Source of the DNA: Bigelowiella natans CCMP2755
Lineage: Eukaryota; Cercozoa; Chlorarachniophyceae
DNA: 53,283 nt
Assembly: GCA_000320545.1 (NCBI GenBank)
Contig: ADNK01002953.1
Span: 55,001-108,283, forward strand
Direction of reading: 5' to 3'
Below, in pieces: positions 1 to 13,458 of this stretch. The translations under genes and the position numbers were made by a program. Every line of letters begins with the position of its first letter. Position 1 is the stretch's first letter. Below the pieces are notes generated by a model, which worked only from the letters and a program-made list of their open reading frames with translations, ran no database searches and was not told where the DNA came from.

Positions 1-41
1 CCACCACCACCACCAACACATTAAAATGATGTCGATGAACA

Positions 42-947
42 TCACCTCTTCTTATCTTCAAGAGCGGCACGCTCATCCTGCAGGCTCTTCATCTCATCTT
101 CTAGTTTTCTGGCCTTCTCTTCCACACGCTGCTTTTCTTCGTCGAGGCCAGCTCTGGTATCTTCGGCGAACTTCCGCTCCATAGCTGCCGTTTCCCTGCA
201 CTGCTCAGCAAACCGGCGCTTTTGAGAGGCGAGGTGCGCCTTTTCCTCATCCAGCCTTTTCCAGGCCACACAAATGTCGATTCTCCGAGCAATCTCAAAG
301 AAGCAGGAGGGGGGGTGCTGCTTCTCCTCCGTCTGGGTCTGGCGTGTAGCCTTCTCCGACCCAGCACCAACATTCTCGTTTTGCTTTCCCTTCTTTCCCT
401 CTAGTGATGCGCCCCCCTTCAGTCTCTCCTGCTGCTCCTCGGATTGATCTTTTGTCTTTTCTGCCGCGGCGGTTCCATTATTGGCCCCTTGCGTGTCTTC
501 GGCTGTAGCTGCGGCCTGTTTGTTGAGGCGGTCCCTTTCCTCCTTCGCCTTTGCCAAAAGCTTCTTATACCTCATGGTCCAGGTCTAGTTAGTCGATTAG
601 TTGTTGGGGGAGGGGTGGAGGAAGGGAAGGTGAGGGGCAGCGATGATGCTGATACTACGTGACCACAGGCGAAAGGGAAGTGAATTTCTAGGAGAGCTGC
701 TCGTAGATGAAGATGATGTGGATGTTTTCCCGTGAGTCCCGTCCTCCCCTCCAACCTCCTACTCTTGATTTTGATCATTAGTTACCTGCGTGGTCTTCTT
801 GGCCTCTTTTCTCTCCTTCAGGATGAGGCTCTTCAACTTGCCAATGTTGCCCTGGCTCTGGGGGGGGAAACGGAACATTGCAGGCATTAGGCTACGAGTA
901 GAGAATGAGAAAGTGAGACTGAGACTCGGCGGAGGAGGAGAAAGGAG

Positions 948-994
<47 letters not shown>

Positions 995-3900
995 GAATTA
1001 AAAGTGGGGGGGAAATTATGTCTATAAGTAGGTTGGTTTGCTACGCAAGGTGCTTTGCGAGTAATACGAAGTTTACAACCACCTATTACTGTGTTACCTG
1101 CTTCAGCCTCGCCTCTAGTATGGCTACGACTCTCTTCTGCTTTTTCTGCTCGTTGGTGTACCCACTCTCCTTCCCCTTCTTGCTCTCATCAGTGGGACGG
1201 CTACCAGCAGCACTATTGCTCTTTGCACCCTTCCCTTTCGCGGCAGCAGCAGCAGTAGCAGCGCCAACAGGCACTGTGGTCGGGGTTGTTGATGGCGACG
1301 ATGATGACTGTGCTGGATTTTTTTTGGCCAGCTCTTCCGAGGCGGTCTTCAGCTTCGCACGAAGTTGCGCGTTTTTCTTCTCCAGCTGCTCCCATTGCGT
1401 GGGCGCTCCGTTCTTTCGAGCTGATCCACCACACAGACAGACCCACCCAACGAGGAATGAACATCAACACTGAAACTTGCTGCGAAACCTCGCTATATCA
1501 GTCAATGCTATTACCAATATGTAAATATGTGTACGTATAAACTGTTTTGATGTGGTATGTCTGTGTGGAGCACAAACATATATTTACCTTTAAATGCGGC
1601 GAGTACCCTCTTCAGCTTCTGAACTGCGCCTCGAAGCCGTGCGTTCTCCTTCTGCAGCCGAAAACAACACCGACGGCAGCACGCACGACACCAATGAGCA
1701 TACTGTACACACTCAAACTCACACTCACACCACTCATTCAAGAGCTATTATTTTAGCTGCAGCTGCCAACATCTGAAAGCCAAAAGGATCGTGATCGGCT
1801 GATGACTTCTATGTGCTATTTATCAAATGGCTGTACACAGCGACAGACGTAGATAGTGTTGATTCAGCAATGATGTCGCGACCTTCAAGTCAGAGGCGCC
1901 AGCAGCAGGAGGACCACCACTTTTTTCATTCGATATCGTTCTCGTTTTCTTGTCTGTTGTTGATGTCGTCTTCGGCGTAGAATCGACCTCGCCCCCCTTC
2001 TTCTTTTGCTGCGGCGGCTGCTTTGTGCCGCCATTTGTTTTCTTCTCCTCTCCACCCGCCCCCTTGCGCTTCCCCCCTGCCGAGGCAGGCGAATTTTTCA
2101 CAGCTTTCTTCCCAGAACTTCCGCCCTTATTGTTTTTCGTGCTTTTGGTAGTGTGAGACTGCTTCTTCGAGCTACCACCTGTTTTGTTACGCTTGGTGGT
2201 GGTGGTGGTGGTGGTGGTGGTGGTGGAAGGTTTGGCTTTTGTCGCTTTTGTCGTCGTCGTCGTCTCAACTGCCTCGCCCTTCTTTTTCTGTGCTTTCCCT
2301 TTCCTAGGTCGGGGAATGGCCGACGATTTTGGTTTGGATGACTTGCTTTGCTTGATAATCTTGATGACGTCTTGTTTCTGCGTGCGCGGGGGAGGTAGGG
2401 GGGGGGAGGGAGGAAGCAGAGTTCTTAAAGGCACTGGGGATGCTGAATTGGAAGATTCAAAAACTGTAGTGTAGGCTGTTTCCTAGGAGAGCAGTAGAGC
2501 AGAGCGCACCGTTGTTTTTCGCACATTAGAAAATCTTATGAATTGCTATATTTCCCTCCTAAACTCTCTTTCTCTCTTTCTCTCGCTGTACTTGCTTCTT
2601 GAGACTTTCAACTTGTAACTGGAGCTTTTGGTTGGCTTCTTGTAGGCTTTCTGCCCTCTCCCCCTTCTGCATATACGAATTTAGTTAAGCGTACCGAGTT
2701 TAGCTACCGCCTGCTGTTCAGCATCTTTTAGCCATGTCATATACGCAACGAGCGGACAGGGTGAGAACGAGAGAGAGACGGACGGAGGGAGGGAGGGAGA
2801 GAGAGAGAGAGAGAGAGAGAGAAAAGACGGGTAGACATCAAGAATACAGCTTTTGGACGCTATTCCTTATACACTTATCCAATCACTATTACCGCTAGAA
2901 GGGTCTCTTGTAACCCTGCTATCTTCGCTTCCTAGGGAAAGAATAGAATCGTTGCGAAGGAAAAGACAAGTGGAAAGGGAGACGGGTACCTTCTCCTCAA
3001 GCACGGATTCCCTCGTCACGAGAGTCTCGTTCAATTTGCTGATTTTCTCCTGGAGCTTCGTGCGCTCTTTGGCCAGCTTTGGAAGACGGAAGGAGGAGGG
3101 GCGATATCCGGCCAGGAATCGAAGCAAAGCAAAACATGTTATAAGGCTGAGTAATAGCAGTGATAGTGTGCATCATTGCGTACCTTGTCCAGCTTCATTT
3201 CATCGTCAAGATTGAAACCGGCGGTATCCCTGAGCCGGAGGTTCTCCCTCTCCTAAGAAAGAGTCAGCAGCAGTGGTAAAGAGATGACACAGGGGCAATT
3301 TCTGCCTCATCCCTCTTTCTCTCCTAAGGGGAAACACCGTCCTGTTTTCAAAGCTTTTATTTTGGGTAATACCGTCACTTCCAGGCGCGTCTGCAGCGAA
3401 TGCAGCTCCCTCTTGAGTCGCTTTGACTGTCGTTAGAAGTTGTAGAATATTGTTATAGGTGCAAATTCTGGGGGTGGTAACCAGTGCTGCTGAGCTACTG
3501 CGGATATGGCTGCACGAGTGGTTGTTTGGGACATGTACACACCGACACATACACGCGCGCGCGCGCGCGCACACACATACACACACACGCACACACGCAC
3601 ACACGTACGCACACTTCCGCACGTAAGCCTTCGTCATGTAAGTTCCTAATCTCAAAGAAAATCAGCAAGGATATGTTCGACCTGCGCGTGCAGCTCTGAC
3701 TGTGTGCGCTTGGACAGCTAACCGTGGCAAATAGACAGGCTCAGTGTCGTCATTGGTGCTTACTAGCAATGTAGGAGAGCGTCTTAACATCTCAAGTTCT
3801 ATCGTCTCTACGCACCCGTAAGGTAACAGCGGAAGTCTTCTTCACACGGCCGATCTCATAGATAAGACGACGATTCTCCTTCTCCACCTGCTCTCGAACA

Positions 3901-5224
3901 CGCACAAATGGGCATAAGAACCGCTCTCACACATCTCGAAAGCACATGCGTAGAAGATCACACGGAAAGCAACCAAAGTATTGGATTGAAAGTGTGTAGG
4001 TATATTACATTGTCGTTAATTTTGATAGTATCACGGAGCCTGGATAACTCTTCACCAAGGCGTATATTCTCTAAGACGAGCTCATTGCGTTTGTCTTCGT
4101 TCTGACCACATGTTTACATGTATTATAAGAATGGTTGTTCCAACGCTACTATTGTTGCTTATGTATATTCAGGCTTGCTAACCGAGGCTGCTGCTCTTTT
4201 CATCTCGAGAGACTGCCGGTATTGCTCGAGCTCTTCCTCCAGCACAGCTTTCCTCTCTCGAAACTCCTGAGAGATGAGATGACAACATGAGTGGGGCTGA
4301 AAACGATGGGACGCATCGTCGACGACGAGCCTGGATATATACACACGTCTGCGCTTGGAAAAAGCATGTAGCCACTTCGATTCATTGAGAAGAAGAGATC
4401 AATAGTAACTGTACAAGCAACAGCATAGAGGACAACCAACAGCATTACGAATGCACCTTGTCCAATTTTTTGAGGAATTCCTCGGCCCGTGCGAAGTACA
4501 TCTGACCAAAAGTAGAAAGTGCAAAGAATAAAGGTCAAAACCAATCCCATAGGGAGAGACTTTCCGCGTTTGCGGGTGTCTTTGCGATGTGCAGCCGACG
4601 TTATACCTCGTCCTTGACAGAGCTTGTCCTGGCGTAAGAGTAGGCTCTTCTGAGCACCGCAATATTACTTGTTGGTGATGACGATGGCTGTGAAAGTCCC
4701 ATTTCGCCATGATTGACACCGCTAATAGTACTACTGTGGCTAGTACTATCATCTCTGTGGTATATCATTGACTTGCTGCTCTGATCAGCGGAGGACATGT
4801 CGTTGGTTTTCACTGCGGAGTGAACGGTATTTTCGACCGTGGGAGCTGTAGCTTGATGGGAAGTAGCAGCCACAGCGCCATCACCCGCATTTTTATTTCC
4901 GTCGCTACGGTTGTCGTCGCTGCCTCCGCCAATATTCAGTGAAAGCCGAGACATCTGATTGTATTGCGTTGGATGAATGGGGAAGGGGTGTCTCAATGAT
5001 CGATCGATGGAGATGAGGAGTACATTCGATGCTCGTGTAGAGGGCCTTGAGTTGTTGACGTGCGACTGAGGAGAATATCCCGGTGTAGTCGATAGCGGGG
5101 CCAGCTTGCCTTCCCAGGTTGCATGCTGCTGCGATGATGACGGTTTGTCAGCATCTCTTCCTCCCCCCACCCGCGTTTCCACCCGCGTTGGACTGGAGGG
5201 CGTATGATCCAGATGTGGCAACAT
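42..5224 (-). CDS. Coiled-coil protein with Lys/Thr-rich insert, 15 exons
   Basis: Function not recognised; the sequence suggests a structural or scaffold coiled-coil protein. Exons (descending): 4607-5224, 4457-4501, 4183-4266, 4009-4101, 3816-3887, 3682-3717, 3373-3426, 3184-3252, 2990-3076, 2592-2666, 1883-2377, 1588-1651, 1098-1420, 786-857, 42-584. Every junction is GT-AG and every phase agrees, giving about 909 residues. The first exon encodes a Ser/Thr/Asn-rich, probably disordered head of 206 residues. Residues 207-411 are almost continuous heptad-type helix rich in E, K, L, R and Q. Exon 1883-2377 is a very basic Lys/Thr-rich segment with a run of 10 Thr. The tail returns to charged coiled coil. 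The ATG at 5222-5224 is the first in frame. The last codons (AGG TGA) can also be read as an AG|GTGATG splice donor, so the gene may continue beyond the window. It is divergent from the EF-hand gene at 6.3 kb. Confidence 0.8.
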
Positions 5225-6318
5225 TCCTTAATCTGTTCCCCCGCTAAACTTCTTCTCTCCCTGATTCATTGGCACGAAAGATAAGTAAAGAACTGAGGAA
5301 TTACCCCTTACAGCGATAGGTAATATAGGGTAACATGCCATTGATGCTTCGTTCGGTGCCTATCGCGACGAAATTCGGTGGATTTTCCTCCCACTCGCCT
5401 TTGTACAATGGTTAGCGGAAAATAGGTAAGCAGCATTGCACCTTTTGTGAAGACTGACGCCCAGCAACGAAGGGGGGACTTGGCCCCATCCCCGATCCTA
5501 CTAAAGCGTCGGTTACCGAAAACGACAGCGGAACGAAAAGGACAGGGGTTACTTGGTTTCGTCGACTCTGCATCCATCTGCGACATGGAGTTCACCTTGT
5601 CGCACGCGCCTAAAATTCCGGTTCAGTCCGGATCCCAAACGACGACATTTTTGTGTCAACATTCCTAGGATGTTCCCCGCTGTATTGATACGCGAACACT
5701 AGCCCTTTCTCTTTCCTGCTTTGTTTCCGCATAAATCGGACGGGATCGTTGTCGCAGGCAGTAAATCCCATCGGTTTTCCCTCCGTTGTCCGACGAAGCT
5801 CGAAACGGAACGAGGAGAGTTTCCACCCCCAACCCGGTCGAGGAAGGAGGAGAGTTATACAGACCTGGCGAAAGAACTCGACAGTATCGTGTGACTTTAT
5901 CCGTGCTTGCATTCTAGCAATCAGTTATGAGCCACCACCGGAGACATCATGGTATTCCTATGGGCTTAGGGGGGGGGCAGAAGTAGTCCCTCTTGTTAAT
6001 CATCTAAATCGAACGGATGGCCTCAAGAGAGTTCTCGTTTCTTGTGGTCTTATTTTTGTGGATCGAAGAGATTCTGATTGTCTCCCTAAACATACAAATC
6101 CAAAGGAGGTCGCCACCATGGGAAGCAGACGTTGGAACAAAAGAAAACTGAAGTAAATCTCGGCAGGAAGGTGTGCAGCAGAAGGCTTGGAGTGCCAAAA
6201 TTGGAACCCTTTGGGCGTCATCATATTTCGAGATAGTTTTGATAGCGACCGATGGAGGCCAAACTAATACTGTCCCTCCTTTGTGTTGACCCTCCCTTGC
6301 ATCTCTTGATTCTGACAG
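5225..6318. other. Divergent intergenic region (candidate bidirectional promoter)
   Basis: About 1.1 kb between two head-to-head genes. Unlike the introns on either side it has no long microsatellite. Open frames of 60-135 codons occur on both strands but overlap each other and show no splice-site context or recognisable motif, so I treat them as chance. An ATG in a perfect Kozak context (GCCACCATGG) lies at 6118, but its short frame ends at a GT donor in the wrong phase for the first confident exon at 6319, so at least one 5' exon of the downstream gene is missing from my model. Confidence 0.5.
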
Positions 6319-6369
6319 GCTTTTTCTATTGCGGAGCTCACGAAAGTCTACAGAGAAACTCAGTCAGGG

Positions 6370-6439
<70 letters not shown>

Positions 6440-6947
6440 ACAGACACACACACACACGCACACACACACACACACACACACATAAATACATACACTCACA
6501 CAAACACAAGCTCACATCGTATTATGCACATATATGTATACATATACATTTAACGCTATGAATTAGGGACCTGTCAACGAAGAGAGTCTTCTTTCAATAC
6601 TCCTCAAGTGTGATATGGACGAAATAGAGGTGATATGCTACCAAATATTAGCACGTGCTCTCAGTACTTCAATTATATTCTCTATATGCAAGACCCTCCT
6701 CCACACACTTCCCGAGTTATCCCCTTTCCACCTTCCCCCAGGCTTCCACGTACGCAAGAGATTTCTTCAGAAAGAGAAGCGAAAGCGACTTTGAAGAATT
6801 CTGCGAAGAGTGGACACGGATGAATAACTTCAAGTGAGACCACACGGGGAGGGGGACGGCAGGCAGGGAAGGGAGGGTTGTTGGAGCATGTTCCACAGAT
6901 GCATGAATCTCTATAACTCTGAGCAATCATCATGGCATCTTTTCACG

Positions 6948-7022
<75 letters not shown>

Positions 7023-7141
7023 ACCACTTTGCAGGGTTGTGCAGCTTATCTCCAAGGAATTCCGCCGCATTGATAAGAATAATGATAATTCTCTGTCTAA
7101 AAAGGAGCTGTACGCGGTAAGCAAGATCGATCGTTCTCTTT

Positions 7142-7191
<50 letters not shown>

Positions 7192-7471
7192 GTGATAGCC
7201 ACGCGCTCACAATAACGTTGATTTAGAAGACATAAACCTTGCGTTACGCATTCGACCCAGAGAGCGCGTTCACCCTCTAGCGACAAATCTTTACATCTTA
7301 TGATTCAATGCCATTCATTCATCTTTCCACCTTCATTCCTCCTGACTACGTAGTACTTCAAGCTGCATATGGACGACAAGGTAAAAGGGGTGAAGGGGGG
7401 GGAGGCAGTAGGTTTTAGTCAAACTTAATCTGGGAGCGAGAAACATAGCGCAAAGGAAGGCCGTGTCTTGT

Positions 7472-7508
<37 letters not shown>

Positions 7509-8087
7509 ATATAACGATGATGGTTTTGCAAGCGTTATCTTAGAAGAAAGATTTCTCATGTTCATCATCCATTTCTGCTTCTTACGTGCGTTTACACATA
7601 CCTGCGTATATAATACGCGCAGATTGCACTCGAGCAAATCGACCAGATTTTCGAGATTGTAGACATTGACGAGTCAGGAGGTACGACGCGAGTGATGAGT
7701 GTAGGCTGGCACTTGGAAGAGCATGCTGAGTAGTCGTGAGAAAGCATACAGATTTCCGTCCTCACTGAACATTTGTTCTTTGTAAGAGGCAAGGGGGGGG
7801 GATTAGAGAGACACGAAATAATTTCTATATGACGGCACCCTACATCCATCGATAGATTCAACACCTAAATGGCTGCTCTGCAGGAGAAAACCTGTCGTTG
7901 TTTACTGGCGTTTCTTCTTCTTTTTTTTTAATTCCGGTTTTGGAAGATCGGCAAATAACATCCTTCTTTTCCGCACTTCTTCTGCGCTTTAGGCGTGACC
8001 CCGTATGAGCTGCGGATGTGGTAAGTGGCACCTCCTCGAATGGGACAACGAACACAGATAGATACAAAAATGATACATGCATCAAAG

Positions 8088-8124
<37 letters not shown>

Positions 8125-8707
8125 CATGCTGCAAGTGCCTGGATGTTGTTGTCATTTTGAATAGCTAATAATCGCATCACATCACTAGTACAGCAATGAT
8201 ACCACCGCCACTCGTCTTTGCGTGTTTCCTGATGCCATCATCATCGTCGGCTACTGTTATTGTTGTTCGGCCGCAGGTACCGGAACTCGATATTAAAAGG
8301 CAAGATTCCTAAGAGAAAGCCAAAGCCAAAAGCGGCAAAGGGTACCGTGTATCACGAATAACACATATAATACAGTATGCATTAGTAGATGGGGCAATTA
8401 ATGCTCAGCTTCACAATTCCTCGTGCGCAAATACACGCACACACACACACACACACTCACACAAATGAAAGTATATCATTTTGAAAGTAACATTATCACA
8501 CCTCAGCAAGCCGTCCTCGGAAGGATCGCAATCGGAAGGCACATGCAACCTCCCGTACAGAGCACAAGGAGAACGTCAGCCCCCACCTTTCCCTGGCTGA
8601 CAGGGTGCATCTGGTGAAGCAAAGTGAGAAGCTCAGCAAGAAGAAGCTCAAAATGGAGGAGCTGAAGCGCAGTTTCAAAATGTGCGTACTTGTGTGTATG
8701 TGTATGT

Positions 8708-8740
<33 letters not shown>

Positions 8741-9357
8741 ATGCCTTGCACGCGGTCATGCATATCAGAGATCTGATGGAGTGTTCTTTGTGTTGTTTCT
8801 GGAGAGCGACGTAGTTTAATGATGTCTGTGCTTTTCCGTTCATAGTAGTGGTTTACAACGATGTAGCTCTGATATTATTAACGCATCCCTCCACCACCGC
8901 CACTACTACTTCAACTCCCCGTAGGATGAATAAGAACAACAACCAAGGGCCGGGGTCATTTTATTTGACCAAATTCGAGCTCCAGGTTGGTCATTTCCAG
9001 AGCTCAATTTTCATTCCAAACGAGAAGTGAGGGAGGGAGAGAGAGAGAGGGAGAAAGGGGAGACCGATAAAGAGAGATTGATATTCAAGTAAATATGCCC
9101 GATCTTCTGGATGCGTTTGTACACACGCATCTGTGGAGGTTGATATGTGCGGAAATCTTCCTCCTGATCCAGTTGCCCCCCCTCCGCTGTCTTGCTCCTC
9201 ATGCCCTCTCTCCTTCCCAACAGGGGCTGATGTACCTTGCGGGGCTTGAAGCTGCTATTTCTACGAAGCTTGTTGACGATTTTATGCTGCTCGTCGAGTA
9301 TGAAGGGGGGGAGGGGCGCGTAGGATGCTGCCATGGGGGAATTAGAAAAATAAGTTG

Positions 9358-9394
<37 letters not shown>

Positions 9395-9397
9395 CTG

Positions 9398-9439
<42 letters not shown>

Positions 9440-9571
9440 ATAACCGTAAATGAGAATCATGGTGTGACACTTTGAATACAGGAAGCAGCAAGGAACGACG
9501 AAGAATATCAAGGTTATCATTGTCAAGTTTACCATCCTTCCCCCTCCCCCCTTTGCCTCCCCGCTCTATAT

Positions 9572-9613
<42 letters not shown>

Positions 9614-10455
9614 TGCGTGTTTCTTCCTCCTCCTAACTATAACTTCGAATTTCAATTTTGAAAAGAGGAAGAACACAGCAGTTGCAGTGAATACACACAG
9701 TCACTTGTTTGTCCGTGCTGATGCTACCATTGCAACGGCACGGATGATTGACATTTATAGTTGCCCTGAGTAGCGGCACCAACAGCTGTTTACTGGCCAG
9801 AAATGCCCTCGACATAAATTGTTCTCATCGCGATTTCTCACACTACTGCATTCTACTAAGCGACGGCGTTATCCTATCATCAATTTGCGTTGAAATAGCA
9901 GCCGTCCGCATTGTTTCTACTTAATAATGCAGGTCCACTTCGAGGACTTCTGTCGCGAATTCTTGAAGATCCAGATGAATAGCGTGCGTGACATATGAGC
10001 CCATCATCATCACCATCATCATCGTCGTCATCGTCGTCCCAAGCTGCGCGCATACGACAACCACAAATCCACACACAAGGTGATGCATGCTGCTGCTGAC
10101 TACTGCGCGAAATCAAACCTTGCAGGCTCTGAATGAACTGCGAAAGACCTTTCTGGAGGAAAGGAATAAGAATAAGAACGCTCGCTTCACCGTCAAAGCT
10201 ATTACGGTCGTTGGCTTAGTAGTCAAGATCAGAGGGGCTGGGGAGAGACATAAGAGATGGGGCACGATGATGATATGCATAATATTTTTCTTCGTCAATT
10301 GCTCTCCCCCTCCTTCTCCTTCTCCTCCTCGTCTTCACCGTCTCCCCCCTCTCTATTCTTATGTTTCTTTATCGCTGACCACCGCATTCGACCCGGCTCT
10401 CTTGGCATCTCTGTCGTCCTACAGGCACTGCTGAAAGAGGTGAGACGACTTTATG

Positions 10456-10498
<43 letters not shown>

Positions 10499-11212
10499 AT
10501 AAGAGAAAAAGTCAGAGAAAGAATGCAACACATTCATGTTCTCCTCCTATTTCCTCCCCCCGTGTGCTCTCCTCCTGTCCTCATCATTGCAAAATCATCG
10601 ACAGGTGCACACGCTCGAGTTCCGCAACAAGGAGATCTCCGAAATGCTGGACAAGTTGGATGAGGACCACGTATGTAGCAGAACCTCTGTCGTCGTGTTT
10701 TGCTGCTCTAAAGACGTCGTGTGACGAATTGATGAAAGCACGAAATCAGTTAAATAGATCTGTATGTAAAATCATATTATGACTCTCTTCGCCAGGATGG
10801 AGAAATCACGTGGGAGGAGTTTTCGCACTGGTATAGTCGGTTGACTTCTAGGTATGATCCTCCTCCTCCTCCTGCTGCTGCTGATAATGATGATGAAGAA
10901 GGAGAAGAAAATGATGATGATGATAATGATGACGATGTTGCTTCCAAAGATGGCAACAATGGCCATGGCGAGTGCAGCTGGACAAGATATCGATGTTAGC
11001 AGCCTCGGTACAAAGAGTTTATCATCTCGTCACGCCCCTCCTTTTTTCACTTCTCTCGCAGATACGCTCGCACCGCGGCCTCTGTGCCCATCCGCACGAA
11101 TATCAACAAGTCGCTGTTTCACCACACCAGCTGGCATCCTCTCGGGAAGGTGCGGCTGTGCACGCTGCGCTTTGACGACTTTGCAGTCGCGCGCGAACAC
11201 GCGTTAGAATAG
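6319..11212 (+). CDS. Multi-EF-hand calcium-binding protein, 18 exons (5' end unresolved)
   Basis: Calcium-binding protein, specific role unknown. Exons: 6319-6369, 6567-6629, 6742-6833, 7035-7116, 7354-7380, 7623-7680, 7993-8020, 8277-8341, 8507-8681, 8925-8985, 9224-9297, 9482-9512, 9933-9983, 10126-10206, 10425-10439, 10605-10670, 10796-10851, 11062-11212. All phases agree and give 408 residues to the TAG at 11210. Three canonical 12-residue EF loops are visible: DKNNDNSLSKKE in exon 7035-7116; DIDESGGVTPYE, split between exons 7623-7680 and 7993-8020; and DEDHDGEITWEE, split between 10605-10670 and 10796-10851. Loops interrupted by phase-matched introns strongly support the model. A degenerate fourth EF-like region ends in FEEFCEEW (6742-6833). 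The middle (8277-8681) is very basic. Exon 10425-10439 is a 15-base microexon. No membrane segment or signal peptide is seen, but the start codon is not identified. Confidence 0.85.
6372..6482. repeat. Compound (CT)n-(CA)n microsatellite in an intron
   Basis: About 34 bases of CT repeats run directly into about 75 bases of CA repeats with GA interruptions, immediately after the donor of exon 6319-6369. Confidence 0.95.
6950..7018. repeat. (AT)n microsatellite, about 69 bp
   Basis: Uninterrupted TA/AT repeat ending about 16 bases before the acceptor of EF-hand exon 7035-7116. It is the longest pure AT tract in the window. Confidence 0.97.
7144..7190. repeat. (CT)n microsatellite
   Basis: About 46 bases of CT repeat shortly after the donor at 7117 in the EF-hand gene. 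Confidence 0.95.
9361..9436. repeat. Compound (AC)n-(CT)n microsatellite
   Basis: AC repeat followed by CT repeat in the intron before the 31-base exon 9482-9512. Confidence 0.95.
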
Positions 11213-12063
11213 AACCTGATTGTTCAAAGGAGGAAGCAGGGAGAGGGGGGTTTTAAAGTTTGGAACCTTCTCTGGAGCAAGACACACATAGAGAGAGAGA
11301 AAGAGAGAGAGAGAGAAGAAGGAGGAGGAGGGTAGCTGGGTAGAGGGGGAGGGCAGGAAACGTTCGATAGCACACAAACAAGAGAGGAACAAAAGTTGGG
11401 GCTCGGTGAGATATTGAAACCTTGAGGAAGGTGATAGGGATTTTGCAAAACACAACGCTATTACTCAAGAAGAAGAAGCTATTTCTGATTGCTACCCAGC
11501 AAGATGATCATCAACCGGGCGTCTTAATAAAAACTAAATACATCGGTGGATGTGAAAATTTGTGTACAGGTCATAGCTTTCGGGATCGAGGGGACGATGG
11601 TTGCATCAGTGGCGCCGAGCGATGTGAGAAATCACGGAAGAAAAGCATAAAAATACATAACAAATTAAAAAATCACGTTTATATCGTGTATATCCTATTA
11701 GTAAGTCGAAGATGTCGCGAGATTATCGTTTTTTTCGGTCCGTATTTAATTTGTTTTGGGAAAAAGGCTGATGATCCGCAACAAAAATTTATCGATTTAC
11801 CTTCGTTCTTGGAGATGAATGCTGCGTCGCGCGTGTATCCGTAGAGAACGCCTCCTAATATGTGCCAAACTAGGCTGCGGTCCTTGGCCACACATGCTGG
11901 GAGCTATGGGGTTCCATCGCTCTGAACAAACCGCACGGACTAGAGTAAACCATCGTCGTGCCCTAACAAAAGATGACAACGACGACGGCAATGATGATTA
12001 TGATGATGATTATGATGATGACGAAGTAGCTATGTGGTGATTCCTAGGAGATGATAGAGAAGC

Positions 12064-12101
<38 letters not shown>

Positions 12102-12145
12102 ATATCAATTCATTGCGATTAAGTAAACACTGATGCGTTCATCAG
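11213..12145. other. Intergenic or 5'-exon region with one possible exon
   Basis: Lies between the EF-hand stop and the first confident exon of the KY-like gene. A possible plus-strand exon at 11571-11624 is bounded by ...TACAG and GTGAGA and encodes VIAFGIEGTMVASVAPSD, but its phase does not match exon 12146-12200, so at least one further exon would be needed. A second stretch, 11705-11845, is open on both strands. GA-rich, ATG-rich and AT repeats (12067-12098) fill the rest. Confidence 0.35.
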
Positions 12146-13265
12146 CGAAACTGAGCCGTACAAACTGGGTACTGCCATCGTACACTGGTATGAGAAAAAG
12201 GTGGGGAACAGGCGACAACAACAACAACAACAACAACAATTACCAACGTAGCGAAATGAATGCAGAGACCTCTAAATCACATACACACGATGATGATAAC
12301 AGCCATTAACGACGACGGATGAGAGATGGATGTGGTCGATCACATCTCTGTGCGTATGTTGTTTCGCATCTTCCTTGCGCTCAAATCCCTATGCCGCGTT
12401 GTTCTCCAGCCTAACTTCAACGATCTCCGGCCGTTACTTCGACTGAGGAAGGGGGGGCTACGGAAGTGTAGGACCGTCACAGAGCTTGCACAGGGTGCTC
12501 AATGATGTCCAACATAGCAATCTAATGTCTCGTGCAGCATTCATACGTCGAGAGAGCTTCAATAGCTTTCTTTCCCTTGCGCACACAACCACAAACAGTC
12601 GTTGATGTATTCACGGGGCGGGTACCGAATACGAAAAGGCGAGATAATAGTTTTTTGGGTTGGGAAGCAACACAAACAACAAATGCCGCCGCGAGATGAT
12701 CGATATGATGACCCAACGGTGATGTGAAGAGCGAGAGGACAGTTTTTGATGGCCAATTCTCGGCATCATCAGGTTTGGGCGTTGAGAAGATGCACGCATT
12801 AGAGAAGGCTCAGGCTGCGTACATGTGGGTAACCGAGAATGTTCGCTTTATGGATGGGAAGGTATTCATTATCACCCACTAACTCAGTGAGTGAGTTTGT
12901 GTGTGTGTACGCGCGCGTGGTAGCATGGAGACATTATGTGTTTTTTCCATCGAGAAAATTACATCGAAAGACAATCGAGTACTCTCTCTCCATATCCTCT
13001 ACGTCTTTCCGTTCAATGCTCGGACTTCCCCGTCTTTTCTTTAGTCGTCGGCGGCGGTGGATGTAAACGAGATCATTACGCGAAAAATAGGCAACTCACT
13101 GGGTACAGTTAAGGAGATCGTAGGAGTAGCAGTAGGAGAAGTAGTAGTAGTAGTAGCAAAGAGGGTGATGATGCTGCAAATGGCATAGTTTGTGGATACT
13201 CGCGGATTATGGAGATCGATCCATCTTTCTCGTCGCCAACATGAACAAGCTCACGCGCGCCCGTC

Positions 13266-13307
<42 letters not shown>

Positions 13308-13425
13308 AAGGCCTTCTTCCTCTTCTTCATAGGTATAGCGACGCTGCTTAAGCAGGTCATGGACAAGCTAGGAATCGCTTGCATGGTTATTGAGGGGAAG
13401 TCACGGTACCACAAGCACGCGCACG

Positions 13426-13458
<33 letters not shown>

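Noticed and set aside
2690-2735. Possible extra exon of the coiled-coil gene (reads WLKDAEQQAVAKL)
   Set aside because: The helical sequence is tempting, but no acceptor gives the needed phase, and exons 2990-3076 and 2592-2666 already join in frame without it.
6118-6152. Kozak-perfect ATG as the start of the EF-hand gene
   Set aside because: Its only usable donor leaves phase 2, while exon 6319-6369 needs phase 0, and the shifted frame hits a stop in the next exon. Kept only as a hint that an exon is missing.
5308-6224. Several 60-135 codon frames on both strands
   Set aside because: They overlap each other, lack splice-site structure and protein motifs, and lie in a divergent promoter region.
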